Source of the DNA: Anoplolepis gracilipes
Taxonomy: Eukaryota > Arthropoda > Insecta > Hymenoptera > Formicidae
DNA length: 64,000 bases
Assembly: GCF_047496725.1 (NCBI RefSeq)
Contig: NC_132978.1
Coordinates: 4,083,501 to 4,147,500 of the forward strand
Reading direction: 5' to 3'
Program-made: the position numbers and the translations under genes
Notes under the pieces: model-generated
The model's database searches: none
Told to the model about the DNA's origin: nothing
What the model saw: only the letters and a program-made list of their open reading frames with translations
Shown here: piece after piece, positions 1 through 10,169 of the stretch
Layout: every line of letters begins with the position of its first letter
Numbering within the stretch: the stretch's first letter is position 1

Positions 1-1487
1 TTAAATTAAATTTTGAAAAGCGCAAAATATATAGCAAAATTATATTATTCAATAAATTTTAAGTGGAGTTTACTTTAACAATATTTTGACTTGAGGCTTA
101 ACTACAAAATTATTGTGCAAAAAAATGAAAAGTTGCTATGAATATTAAGTAATATTTATTTATATTTTTAATATTATTTAAATAATATTTATATATATTA
201 TAATTAAATATATAAATATTGTATACGTTTATAAGAAATTATTTTTGTTCTTAATATCAATAAAATTATTTCTCAAAGATTATTTCTATTATAAATAATA
301 ATTCTTGATATTTTTGTTAAAAAAGTAATTGATTCAAATTCAACAGATTTTATCATTAAAATGATATCTGTTGTATAATTGTTTTAAGACACACGTACGC
401 ATATACATGTGTATACATACACACATATGTATTTAAAATATTATGTTGTTTGCAAAGAAATTAATTATTTTAATTAAAGATTAAAATTTTGGGAGAAAAT
501 AATTGTTTATTATAATAATTACACACACAACTTTTAAGTAAATTTAATACCATAATATTGAGTAATATCAATTGTCCACAAATATCAATAACATAGGAAT
601 GTATATTGTATTATATATCCGGGAAAATTAATAGGATAATGTGTGTGTGTGTGTGTGTATGTGTGTGTGTATGTGTGTGTGTATAGACGTGTATGACAAA
701 TCTGATAGATAGTTTTACTGTGAAATCGTTTGACAGCTCAAAGAGTTAAACATATAAGGCAGACGTCATTGTGTGTGAAACGTTGTCCGTGCGAAATCAT
801 GCGAATGATTCAGACGTATTGCTGAATATGCATAGTAAATCAATGTATTCCCAATTGGATCGTATCATTTAGAGAGCATAATCGCACCGAGTCCGGGATA
901 TCATCATCGGCTGCTATCACTGCGCGTTCATTCCCGTGTTCCACGTCAGCATGTCGAGTGATTTGAGAACAATATCAACAACGTGTATTCGTCCTGGCCA
1001 ATGAGAACGGATACAGAGTTACGCGTACATGAATTTGCATAACTCGGTTCGTTGCGAACGTGCGGTGCATAGCTCAACGATTGGTGTTGTCGTGCGATTT
1101 CATTCGTAACGTCATCGCGCGGTTCTCTTTTCCGGAAACGAAAAAAAAAAAGACTTTAAACGAAAATAGCAATATGATAGATACCTATTTCTGAAAAAAT
1201 TTCAAATTTTAGATTAAAAAACTTAATATAATAGAGCTTGTACTTTATATGCCTAAAGCAATGTATGTTTTTCCACATCATATTATTGATAATTCGTTTA
1301 TAAATAAAAAAAAGACACTATATTAAAATTTGAAGTTTATCAAAAATTATAGATATATTTTTGTAATAACTTGCCATAACTTTTGAAATACGCACATAGA
1401 AATGACCAACATCGTCAATATTATTTCAAAACAGCTCGATACCGCTCGACTCATATTTTACAAGTGACACAAAAGTGCATTACGTAC
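1..1487. other. Intergenic DNA with CpG-rich block at about 720-1140
   Basis: AT-rich sequence with no supportable ORF. A TG/TATG microsatellite lies at 641-682. From about 720 to 1140 the sequence becomes much richer in C, G and CpG and contains a CCAAT-like element (ccaatgag near 998), so it could be a promoter or regulatory block. I could not match it to a specific gene. The minus-strand coding-like segment ending at 1488 would have its next exons here if it is real, but none was recognised. Confidence 0.4.
641..682. repeat. (TG)n microsatellite
   Basis: Runs of TG interrupted by TATG steps. Confidence 0.95.
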
Positions 1488-1717
1488 CAGTAGATTAAAC
1501 TTTTCTCATCAAGCACGCGGCGGAATACTTCCGACATAACAAGCTCCCCTTCGACCACTCGGTTGATGAAGTACAATAAAGTTTGCTCGCTTACTGGCAA
1601 CTTCATTGACTGTTTTTCCACGGTGACTTTTTCAATCCTCTTTCACGGATTTTCCACACGCGTGACCTTCAGGTTGTCAGCTGCAATCTCACTGATTTTC
1701 TCATAAATTCTTTTCAT
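1488..1717 (-). pseudogene. Coding-like segment, unknown protein, one in-frame TGA
   Basis: Read on the minus strand from an ATG at 1717, the frame is open and protein-like for about 76 codons except for a single TGA at 1643-1645. It begins MKRIYEKISEIAADNLKV and, after the stop, continues through KRIEKVTVEKQS to MKLPVSEQTLLYFINRVV and VFRRVLDEKSLIY. The second half has its own ATG at 1606. The frame reaches a good splice donor (CTG|GTACGT, GT at 1487-1486). Base composition is more GC-rich than the surroundings. I do not recognise the protein. Options are a first coding exon starting at 1606 with the upstream part as 5' UTR, or a decayed gene in which TGA replaced TGG. The upstream half also reads like protein, which slightly favours decay. 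Confidence 0.4.
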
Positions 1718-2097
1718 TATAGATTTTATTTACAAATCATTTTTAGAACGACAAAAAAGCAACAGCGTTAAAATATATCATATTTCTCGTTGAAATATTA
1801 AAGCAAAATCTAGGAAACAAATTTAATAAGTTTAATTTTTTTGTAAAATTATATACAAATGTAAAAGAATGGAAATTTTTTTGTATTAACATACACACAT
1901 ATTGTAAGTAACTGTTTCTCTTTACAAGTTAAGCTTAAAAGAACATTCGATGAATAACAACTATTTTATATGTATAATACATCAAACATATAAAAACAAG
2001 ATTATATGCTGTCTATATCATTACAAAACAATTAAAAAAGTAATAAATAATATCATAGACTCCGCAATACTTTATTAATATTACAATATATGTATAT

Positions 2098-2438
2098 AGG
2101 GTGTCTGGTAATACGTAAGAAATCTCTCGTGTACAGATAGAGCGGATCAAAACTGAGCAAAAACGTTCTGTATCATATCGCGATTTTCGGAATAATTATT
2201 GAGAAATTAATTTAAAAATATCGACCAATTCGCGCCAATATATTAGCGCTCTGCAAAAATTACTATACGTGCGATTAGCAACCGCGTGACAGCGAGCTGT
2301 CTTTTTTCGTAGAGCAATATTAATTGGCGCGAATTGATCGATATTTTTAAATTAATTTTTCAATAATTATTCCAAAAATCGCAAAACAATACAGAACCTT
2401 TTTGTTCAGTTTGATCCGCTCTATCCCTATTTCTTGCG
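2098..2438. mobile_element. Foldback/MITE element, long inverted arms
   Basis: Two arms of more than 100 bp are near-perfect inverted copies. The left arm runs from about 2136 (agatagagcggatcaaaact) to about 2250 (aattcgcgccaatatatta). The right arm runs from about 2312 (ttaattggcgcgaattgatc) to about 2424 (gatccgctctat). About 60 bp of unpaired DNA, including a TAGCGCTC/GAGCTGTC region, forms the loop. The outer edge begins AGGGTGTCTGG, a terminus shared with the elements at 25,300 and 26,170. No coding capacity. Most likely a non-autonomous DNA transposon. Confidence 0.8.
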
Positions 2439-3445
2439 ATTTTTGCAATAATTATTAAAATATTAATTAAAAATGGCAATGAAAAACAATCATACTTTTA
2501 TATCGCGTAAGTATATCATCCAATACTTTATATGTTTTATAAAATATAAATTTAATTTTATAACTTCTTATATACATTTGCAATGTAATTTATTTATATA
2601 TTATATATTTTGGTTGTTATATAAATTATTTTATTTCTTTTGGAAATTTATAAAGCAATAAAAAATTGCTTGTTGTTTTGACTACTCATGAATAATTTTC
2701 TGCCATTTTAGATCTCCCGATTTGACACCATTGTATTTTTTTGTGGGGATATTTCTTTAAGCGCAGAAAAGTCTTTGAAATAATATAATACATGAACGAT
2801 GTAATTTGATCATAATTCTCGCAATATCTATTGTCTTCTTATTTATTTAAAATTTTTCAGTTAATTATAATATGGAAATTTATAATATAGAAATTATTGT
2901 TGAAAAAGGAAAATAGATTATCTTAATTATACTTTATCTATTTATTGAAAAAACTATATACTTTAATTACTAACTACTACTTACGTATTGAATGTGTGTA
3001 TATATACATAATCAAAATCAAAATTATTATATCATGTATCATTTAAGTTTCCTAAGTAATTTTATTATAAAATTGATTGTTTTTTTTAATAATAAAAACT
3101 GTTTATATCTTTATAACAAATATTTTGGAAAATATTTTTTATATAAATACAATATATTGCACAATATATATACATTTCATTTGTTATATAAATTATTTTA
3201 TTTTCTGTTGTGAATATCTGAAGCAATAAAAATTGCTTGTGGTTTTGGTGACTCATGAATAATTTTCTACCAATTTAGATATTCGACAATTAAAATAATC
3301 TTCATTTTACATAAAATAACATAATAATTAGTATAATAACAATGGTATATACCGTATATATAGTTGTTACGCATAGTATTATAGCATACGGTATTGGACA
3401 TTTATCAATTTAGTTTGAATCAGCAATATTGTTAGTATATGTACT

Positions 3446-3484
3446 ATATAATATTATAAACGCGAGAAAAAGTGCATTCAGCAT
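3446..3484 (+). promoter_or_regulatory. Core promoter of secreted-peptide gene A
   Basis: A TATA box (TATAAA at 3455-3460, within a longer ATATAATATTATAAA tract) lies about 25 bp upstream of a TTCAG initiator-like site at 3477-3481. The block from here to the ATG at 3568 is almost identical to 20,091-20,212 in front of the duplicate gene A'. That conservation, in otherwise diverged AT-rich flanks, supports a functional role. Confidence 0.55.
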
Positions 3485-3567
3485 ATTAAGCTACAACTAC
3501 GCTTAAATTTTGAAAAAAAATATTAAATCAAAAAGTGATTGTAAAAAAACAAGAAAAATCTCTTAAA

Positions 3568-4035
3568 ATGATTAATATAAAATACATCGTAAGTTTTATT
3601 CAGTCAATATGTACATTTAACTGTTTACACCTTTTGTAATGTGAATAATGTTGAAAAAGACTAATACTTCGATTTCTCTCGAAATTTCAGATTTTACTTT
3701 TTTGTATAATGCTGCTTCTATTATCTAAGAACACTCTAGCCCAAGGTACAAGTGAAACTAACGATGGAAATGGCGGTGGACTCAAGGGTAAGTGCAAATG
3801 GAAATAAGGCACAGATGAGATTATATCCAAATATATCTTAAAAATATATAAGGAGTGCAGCATACTTGGAATATCAATATTACTTTATAGACCTAGAATC
3901 AAATTTATTCTCTTTGACGGAATTTAAAATTCTTTTGATAGAAAGAAATAATTTATTTAAAAAAAAAATAGAAACTTAACAGATTTTTACTCTCTAGAAA
4001 ATCAGAATCAAGAACTTAAACTAACGTCTAAATAA
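3568..4035 (+). CDS. Small secreted peptide, gene A (spliced)
   Basis: Predicted exons are 3568-3588, 3691-3787 and 3998-4035, giving 51 aa. Exon 1 encodes MINIKYI and ends at a GTAAGT donor. Exon 2 follows a TTTCAG acceptor and supplies the signal-peptide core ILLFCIMLLLLSKNTLA, a likely cleavage after the Ala, then a short polar Gly/Asn/Thr stretch (GTSETNDGNGGGLK). A GTAAGT donor at 3788 and a CTCTAG acceptor join exon 3 in phase 1, giving ENQNQELKLTSK and TAA at 4033. If the last intron is retained, the frame instead ends GKCKWK-stop, so the C terminus is uncertain. The exon 3 bases are conserved in copy A'. The family is not recognised. A secreted, short, rapidly evolving product such as a venom, gland or defence peptide is possible, but this is inference only. 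Confidence 0.6.
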
Positions 4036-4079
4036 TCAAAATTCAAAAAGTGTTGGCAATTTTTTTTTGGAATATTATA

Positions 4080-4530
4080 TTATAAATTATAATAATATTC
4101 TTTATTGACAATAATCACACTTGACTTTGTAGAAGCCAGCACATTTATTGTGTACCCAATGGTTACACATGAAACACGTTATCCATAATTCACTCTTACG
4201 TAATTATTAACGTGTCTTTTCAAAAGAAGCACATTGCATCTTGATCATTCGGCTGACAATTAGAAGTAATTGCAATGTGACTAAATACTTACAGCATATG
4301 TTATATACATTACATGCACTACATACATTACATTAGCTTTACCTTAGGTATTCTAAATTAGAAACACACATTTTATTTCAAATCCAAATAAAAAAGTACA
4401 TTAATAAATCACAAAAATAAAAATTAATTATCAAAAGGTAATCTATGCATAAATTAAATAACGCATAAACATAATAAAATTACTTTATATTAAAATAATA
4501 ATAAGAGATTTAGTACCTACTTATCAAAAA
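4080..4530. other. Gene A downstream DNA, partly duplicated
   Basis: AT-rich DNA after the last predicted exon of gene A. The segment near 4105-4215 has a diverged copy at about 20,850-20,960, so it belongs to the same duplicated block. No ORF or poly(A) context that I would call confidently. Confidence 0.5.
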
Positions 4531-4532
4531 AG

Positions 4533-5748
4533 GGTTGATTTTTAAATTTTCACAAACTTGCTACAATCATAATAAAATATAAAAGTTAATATTAACACAT
4601 TTGGTAACATTTTTAGATATTTTGTTATATGAATTTCTATTTAATTTATATATTTATTGATAAATAATACTTATAGACACATTAATTTTTTATGATACTC
4701 CAAATTATCAAATATTCCAAGTTTTCTGCACTTCTTATACATATACAAGAATTTTGTAAGAGTTTGCATCTTAAATCTCTTTTTTTTAGGTTTGCTTGGT
4801 AGTATACCATTTTTTTAATCTGTGCAAGGTAATTTATATATTTCTTGGTTTAGGCTAGGAGGTAGATCTTAAAGTTGCACCCCAAGCATAATTTATAAAC
4901 TTCATTTGTAACGACAATTGAGATGAAATTGGAAATGTGTAATTAAATTTATGACAAAATGCATTGAGGAATAATGTTTTTTTTTATTAGAATTGGAATT
5001 GAATCTTGGTTACATTCTTGCTGCGATTCAAATTTGGATTTTATTTTGGAACAAACGTTTTTATAAATTTCAATTAGTAGTCATAGTTATAAATCTTATA
5101 ATGCACTTATAATTGCAATTCTATATCAAATTCGGTTAAAAAAACTTTCAATTTATATAAGTTGTAGTTAATTGACAGTCAATGCAAATTTAATATAAAA
5201 TAATAATATTAAAATAAAATAAATAATTTTGCAATAGAAAAGTATTAAAATAAGAGCAGTTTATAATAATTATAAATTTTTCTTATGCCAATACTTTTGC
5301 ATTATAATATTTGTAAGCTGGCGATGTCATTTAAATGCAGCATGAAATGAAAGATTTTTTAGCTAGATCCGAGATAGGCTTCAATTATGAGTATTATAAA
5401 TTTATAATTATAATTATTAATTAAAATTTATAAAAATGTTTGCTTTTTTTAAGTTAATATCCAAATTTGAATCCCAGTTAGAATGTAACAAAAAACACAA
5501 TTTCGGAATCTAATGGAAAAGAATCCTCACTTTTCAATGCATTTTATCATAAGTTGATTACATGATTACTTGATTTATGAAAATATTTGATCCTATATAA
5601 TTATCTGATCTTATTAATTTTACTCGGTTGTGGTCTATCAATACAATATTGCTTTATTTTAGGATTGCGATTAATTTTAAAAACAAAAAAATGAGTTTAT
5701 TTTATGCAACATTATTTTAGATTTTATTGTATTTCATATAAAAAACGT
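4533..5748. repeat. Foldback-containing repeat unit R1
   Basis: First of two tandem copies of an about 1.2-kb unit; R2 is next to it and a third copy lies at about 21,245-22,175. The core, about 4920-5600, is a large imperfect palindrome. An outward segment with tgacaaaatgcattga, gaattg...aattc and catttttataaatttt recurs in reverse complement toward 5560. No ORF. The palindromic architecture points to a foldback-type DNA element carried inside the duplicated unit. Confidence 0.75.
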
Positions 5749-6960
5749 GTTAATTTGTAAATTTTCATAAACTTGCTCGCTACAATCATAATAAAATGTA
5801 AAAATTAATATTAACACACTTGGCGATATTTTTAGATATTTTATTATATGAATTTCTATCTAATTTATATATTTGCTGATAAATGATACTATAGATATAT
5901 CAATTTTTTATGATATTCCAAATTATCAAATATTCCAAGTTTTCTGCACTTCTTATACATATAGAAGAATTTTGTAACAATTTGCATCTTAAATCGCTTT
6001 ATTTTAAAATTACTAGGTTTGCTTGGTGGTTAGATCTTGATTCCGATACTTAAGAAGCTTGCAACAATAGCAGGGTTGTAACAACAATCAAGATAAAATT
6101 GGAAATATGTAATTAAATTTATGACAAAATGCATTGTAGAAGTAAAATTTCTTCTTTATTAAAATTGGAATTGAATTTTGATTACATTCTTTCTGCAATT
6201 CAAATTGGGATTTTATTTTGGAACAAACATTTTTATAAATTTTAATTAATAGTTTTAGTTATAAACTTTATAATGCACTTATAATTGCAATCCTATTTCA
6301 AATCTGGCTAAAAAAACTTTCAGTTTATGTATGTCGTAATTAATCATTAATTGACAGCCAACGTAAGTTTAATATAAAATAATAATATTAAAATATAATA
6401 AATAATATTAAAACAGAAAAGTATTAAAATAAAAGCAGTTTATAATAATGATAAACTTTTCTTATTTTAATACTTTTCTGTTATAGTAATTGTAAGCTGG
6501 CGTTGTCATTTAAATACAAATAAAACGAAAGATTTCTTTAGCGAAATCCGAGATAGATTTCAATTATAAAAGCATTATAAATTTATAATTATATTTATTA
6601 ATTAAAATTTATAAAAATGTTTTCTTGAAGATAAAATTCAAATTTGAATCCCAGCTAGAACGTAACAAAAAAAAATAATTTCGGATTCTAATGGAAAAGA
6701 ATCTTTACTTTTCAATGCATTTTATTATAAGTTCAATATGTTACTTGATTTATGAAAATGTTTGATCTTATATAATTATCCAATATAATTATCTGATCTT
6801 ATTATTAACTTTACTTGGTGGTGGTTTATCTATGCAATAATGCTTTAGATTTTGGGATTGCAATGAATTGTAAAAACAAAAAAAAAATAAAGGTTTTAAT
6901 CAATGCAATATTGTTTTAAATTTGATTGTATTTTATATGTAATCATTTACTACAATTTTA
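5749..6960. repeat. Foldback-containing repeat unit R2 (tandem copy)
   Basis: Tandem duplicate of the preceding unit, beginning with the same tcataaacttgctcgctaca block. Its core (about 6085-6780) again folds: the stretch around 6121-6250 is the imperfect reverse complement of about 6590-6740. Only scattered substitutions and small indels separate R1 and R2, so the tandem duplication is fairly old but clear. Confidence 0.75.
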
Positions 6961-8110
6961 TTACATTAATTATAATAATAAAGCTAAAGCTCTATGAAAA
7001 CATATACTTATTTTTCTAATTTTAAGTGTAGATTATAAGATTTAATATCATGTTATAGCAATTTTTGCAATTATTTATTTTGTTAACTTATTCTTACACA
7101 AAATTGATCACACATATCAAAAATATATTTTCAATTATCATCTTTTTTAATTTGCTGATTTTAATTTACTGATGTAAGAAATATAAGTAATAAAATTATA
7201 GTTCTTCAAAATGTATTGCGCGGAAATTTTATATGTAATATAAAAAAAGTCATAAAATTTGATGTAAAATTGTAACTGTAACATTATCTAATAATATATT
7301 TACACAAATTTGAACAGTGATATCTGATTTTTTCAAAAATAAAAAATTCCGTTCTTTAAATATGTAAATAAGATATTTCGTAAACTATAAAATTCTAGAT
7401 ATTTTATACAATAAATTGTCATCAACAGTATAGTTATCGCTGGGACAGTAGATTTTCGTTCCGGAGGTTGTTATAGCTTTCTATGGCGCCTAATAACTAG
7501 ATACAAAAAATGCCAAACTTGTTGCGCACTAATTATGTGAACATAAGAAAACTATATAAAACTACAAAACAAAAGTTAGAATTTTTATCAATAAATAAAA
7601 ACTTGAATCTCTTTATTCAAAACACTAATACATTTGCTTTACTATAACACTTATCCAACTTGATTATGATTAAATTTTCTAGTCAAACTTTAAACGCAAA
7701 TATTAACAGAATGAATGTTTTCTGATAAGAGATATATAACAGAATAATAAATGTTTTCTGATAAGGGATATATTTTGTTCACGATAGTTTACGCTAACGC
7801 TACATAAGCAAACAATTCTTATCTCAACAATTAGATAGGCAAATTTAAATATAATTGAGAAGTAAATTATTCAAAATAATTAAACTTAATAAAGTAATTA
7901 CTAAAAATAATTCAAAATTTAATATTATAACTGTGAAATATGTAAAATACACGTATATATGTATTTTATATCAAATAACTCATAAACATAAAAAAAGATT
8001 TTATTTCTGCGTTTACATTAATGAACTTTATTGTGATAGAGATAAAACTGTAAAAATTAAAAATTCGTTTTATGAAAACTAATGAGACAACAAATATACA
8101 TTTTTATAGT
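6961..8110. repeat. Duplicated 3' flank of the B-type gene
   Basis: This segment starts with AATAAAG...CTCTATGAAAACATA, matching the poly(A) region of genes B (10,144) and B' (23,851). It then runs parallel to 10,170-11,300 through the landmarks gtagattataagatttaatatcat, aaaattgatcacaca and the 7,700-8,080 block. So the 3' end of a B-type gene is present here without its coding part, evidence of a partial or broken duplication. Confidence 0.6.
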
Positions 8111-8311
8111 TCATATTGTCCATTTCTTACAATTAGTTAATATTAATTTAAGTCTGGTAAAGTATTTAAAGCTATTTTACATGACAAATTTTCAAATAAG
8201 AAATATAGACTTTAATATTATTTTACTTCTTTACGCATTTGCAATCTAAGTTTCGTCTAGATATTTTAATTTTCAATTATTTAAAATATAAAAATAATTA
8301 TAATTAATTAT

Positions 8312-8773
8312 ATGTCCAAAATATCAGAACGGTTCGGACATGTGATCCGTGATCTTGACGTAAGGCTGTCTTACACGGAAACGAATAAGTTGCGTTTGTT
8401 CATCCGTGTTTATAAGGACGTTTTACCGAAAGATCATCATAATAATGTGGTTTATAAAATCTCGTGTAATGATTGTGACGCCACATACGTGGGTCAAACA
8501 AGTAGATTTTGGAAAACGCGAATTAAAGAACAAAAAAACCATATTAATAGAAATACCATGCAAAAATCTGTTATTACGGATCACAGACTGAATAACCATG
8601 AATTTGATCGGGATAACGTTGAAATCTTGGATGAGGAGCCCTATCTGAAAAAGAAACTTATATCAGAGGTGCTGTTTATCAGACGTCAAAGGAATGGTTT
8701 GAATCGACAAGAAAATACGGAGTTTTTGAACCAGGCATACATATCTATTGTAGAACAGATGCTTCAACTTTAG
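8312..8773 (+). pseudogene. Penelope-like element GIY-YIG endonuclease fragment (5' truncated)
   Basis: A 153-codon open frame ends at TAG 8771-8773. Residues 48-63 read YKISCNDCDATYVGQT, the paired-Cys form of the GIY-YIG nuclease core typical of Penelope-like retroelements. It is followed by Arg70, Glu73 and a downstream Glu119 in the LISEVLFIRR segment. The first about 40 residues resemble the end of the reverse transcriptase and linker (NKLRLFIRVYK). The reverse transcriptase domain is missing, so the copy is 5' truncated, as is common for target-primed retroelements, and cannot mobilise itself. A second, stop-ridden copy lies at about 27,740-28,260. Confidence 0.85.
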
Positions 8774-8960
8774 AATCTACACTTTGACTCATTTTGTTAT
8801 TTCCCCCTCTTTGAAGGTTGAGTTATTATTGACGACTGATGAACAGCTCTCGGATCATTGTATGTTTACTTGTGCTGATCCAACAATGGATCGAAACGTA
8901 ATTTATGAAAATAAAGTTTGATTGTTTTACTACAAAACGTTGTTTTATTTGCGCTTCTTC
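8774..8960 (+). mobile_element. Penelope-like element 3' terminal region with hammerhead-like fold
   Basis: After the nuclease stop, the sequence continues through CTGATCCAACAATGGATCGAAACG (8875-8898, written here only as its blocks CTGA, GATCC, GGATC and GAAACG). Penelope-like elements are known to carry hammerhead ribozymes near their terminal repeats. Here CTGA, a GATC/GATC stem and GAAACG occur in the expected order, but the CUGAUGA box is shortened, so this copy is probably inactive. The same 3' organisation is seen at 28,200-28,320 and, in reverse, at 24,060-24,490. Confidence 0.6.
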
Positions 8961-9779
8961 ATCTGACGCTTGGTTCTACACGTTTTTGATGTTTTTCCAA
9001 TGCATTATTATTTTAGATTTTATTGTATTTCATATAGAACAATTTATTACATTTTATTAAGAAGATTATGCGCAAAATATTATATTTTTATATTATGCTA
9101 TATTGGGAAATTTGGTACGTTTTGTTGCATTTCTAAATTTTTTTTATGTGTGCACATGAATAAAATAATTTTTAAGCGCGTTTAATGTTTTATCATACAA
9201 TCATGCTCATTTTTTAAAAGATAACATCAACTAAAACAGAAAAAAATTTAAAAGATAAAGAATCTAGTAAGTTTTATTCAATTATCGTTTTTAATTACAT
9301 ATATTTTGTAATGCAAACGATGCAAAACATATTTTTAAGACAATTATTACGATTTTATTCTTAATACTTTCAGAACTTATTTTTTTGTATAATGGTGTTG
9401 CTTTGCAAAAATTGTAACTGATTTCATGGCAAAATTAGATACAAATGTAGAAACGAGAATAAGGATTAAAGTACAGAGTTATGTAAATCCATGTAATAGA
9501 TCACGCATAAACGTGGACGCTGATACATGAATTTCTATTTAAATGTAGAAAAGTTCTATAAACGGAGGACGATTTTACATTGTCACTTATTATTTTCACT
9601 GTACATGATGCAATATCATTGTTGAATGACTTAATCTCAAATTTTTACTTTTAATTTAATCTATTACACAAAGTACACCCAATGACAGAATGGTAATTTA
9701 CAAATATACTAGGTGTTTATTCCGGATGACATGTAGATGACATTGAAGCAAACAAGAAAAAGAGGTAGGAAAAGACTAT

Positions 9780-9815
9780 TATAAAAGACAAAGACAATCC
9801 AAAAGATCCTTCAGT
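9780..9815 (+). promoter_or_regulatory. TATA plus TCAGT core promoter of unknown short transcript
   Basis: TATAAAAG at 9780-9787 is followed about 30 bp later by TCAGT at 9811-9815, the canonical arthropod core promoter arrangement. The first ATG downstream (9868) opens only a short frame, MKSLISRSYFIFSF then stop. The homologous site of B' keeps the TTTCAGTCG initiator near 23,373 and an ATG giving MKFLFKFLCLY then stop. The transcript is therefore unexplained: it may be spliced, noncoding or dead. Confidence 0.4.
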
Positions 9816-10143
9816 CAATCCTTTTTAACTTTAGAAGCTTTACAGTACACAAAATAACAGCACCAGCATGAAATCTCTCATCAGTAGATCATATTTTATA
9901 TTTTCCTTTTCTAGGTAATAATAATTTTTATTATGGTAGCGATAACAACCGCCTATCTTGATCGAGAGCGACATAATGTTTTGGAAGTACTTGTAGTTCC
10001 GCAGTAACTATAGTGATAAGACCGAAAGCTGGTAATCCTACGTAGATGCAATCGTCAGAAGTACATCCGCGATTGTAGCCAGTCCAGTTCCGGATAAGCA
10101 GATGAATTGTACAAATTAATACAATCAATAACAATGTATCATT

Positions 10144-10149
10144 AATAAA
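10144..10149 (+). terminator. Poly(A) signal AATAAA of the B-type locus
   Basis: AATAAAACTGTATGAAAA, matched by AATAAAACTCTATGAAAA at 23,851 and AATAAAG...CTCTATGAAAA near 6,982. This shared 3' end anchors the alignment of the three copies. Confidence 0.5.
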
Positions 10150-10169
10150 ACTGTATGAAAATATATACA

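Larger units (their letters stand above)
9374..10149 (+). pseudogene. Decayed B-type secreted-peptide gene
   Basis: The exon-2 equivalent starts after a TTTCAG acceptor (9371-9373) and reads NLFFCIMVLLCKNCN then TGA at 9419-9421. It aligns with the signal-peptide exons of gene A and gene B'. The matching exon 1 region near 9,255 has lost the ATG-containing stretch that B' keeps at 22,945. A terminal-exon-like block follows at about 9,916-10,080, with AATAAA at 10,144-10,149. In that block the forward frames are interrupted, whereas the homologous block of B' is open. I call it a pseudogene or a gene undergoing loss. Confidence 0.5.

Noticed and set aside
8838..8844. CTGATGA upstream of the Penelope GAAACG as the true hammerhead box
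   Set aside because: The stem that pairs with GGATC would start 10 bases too far away. The nearer CTGA at 8875 matches the order seen in the other copies better.
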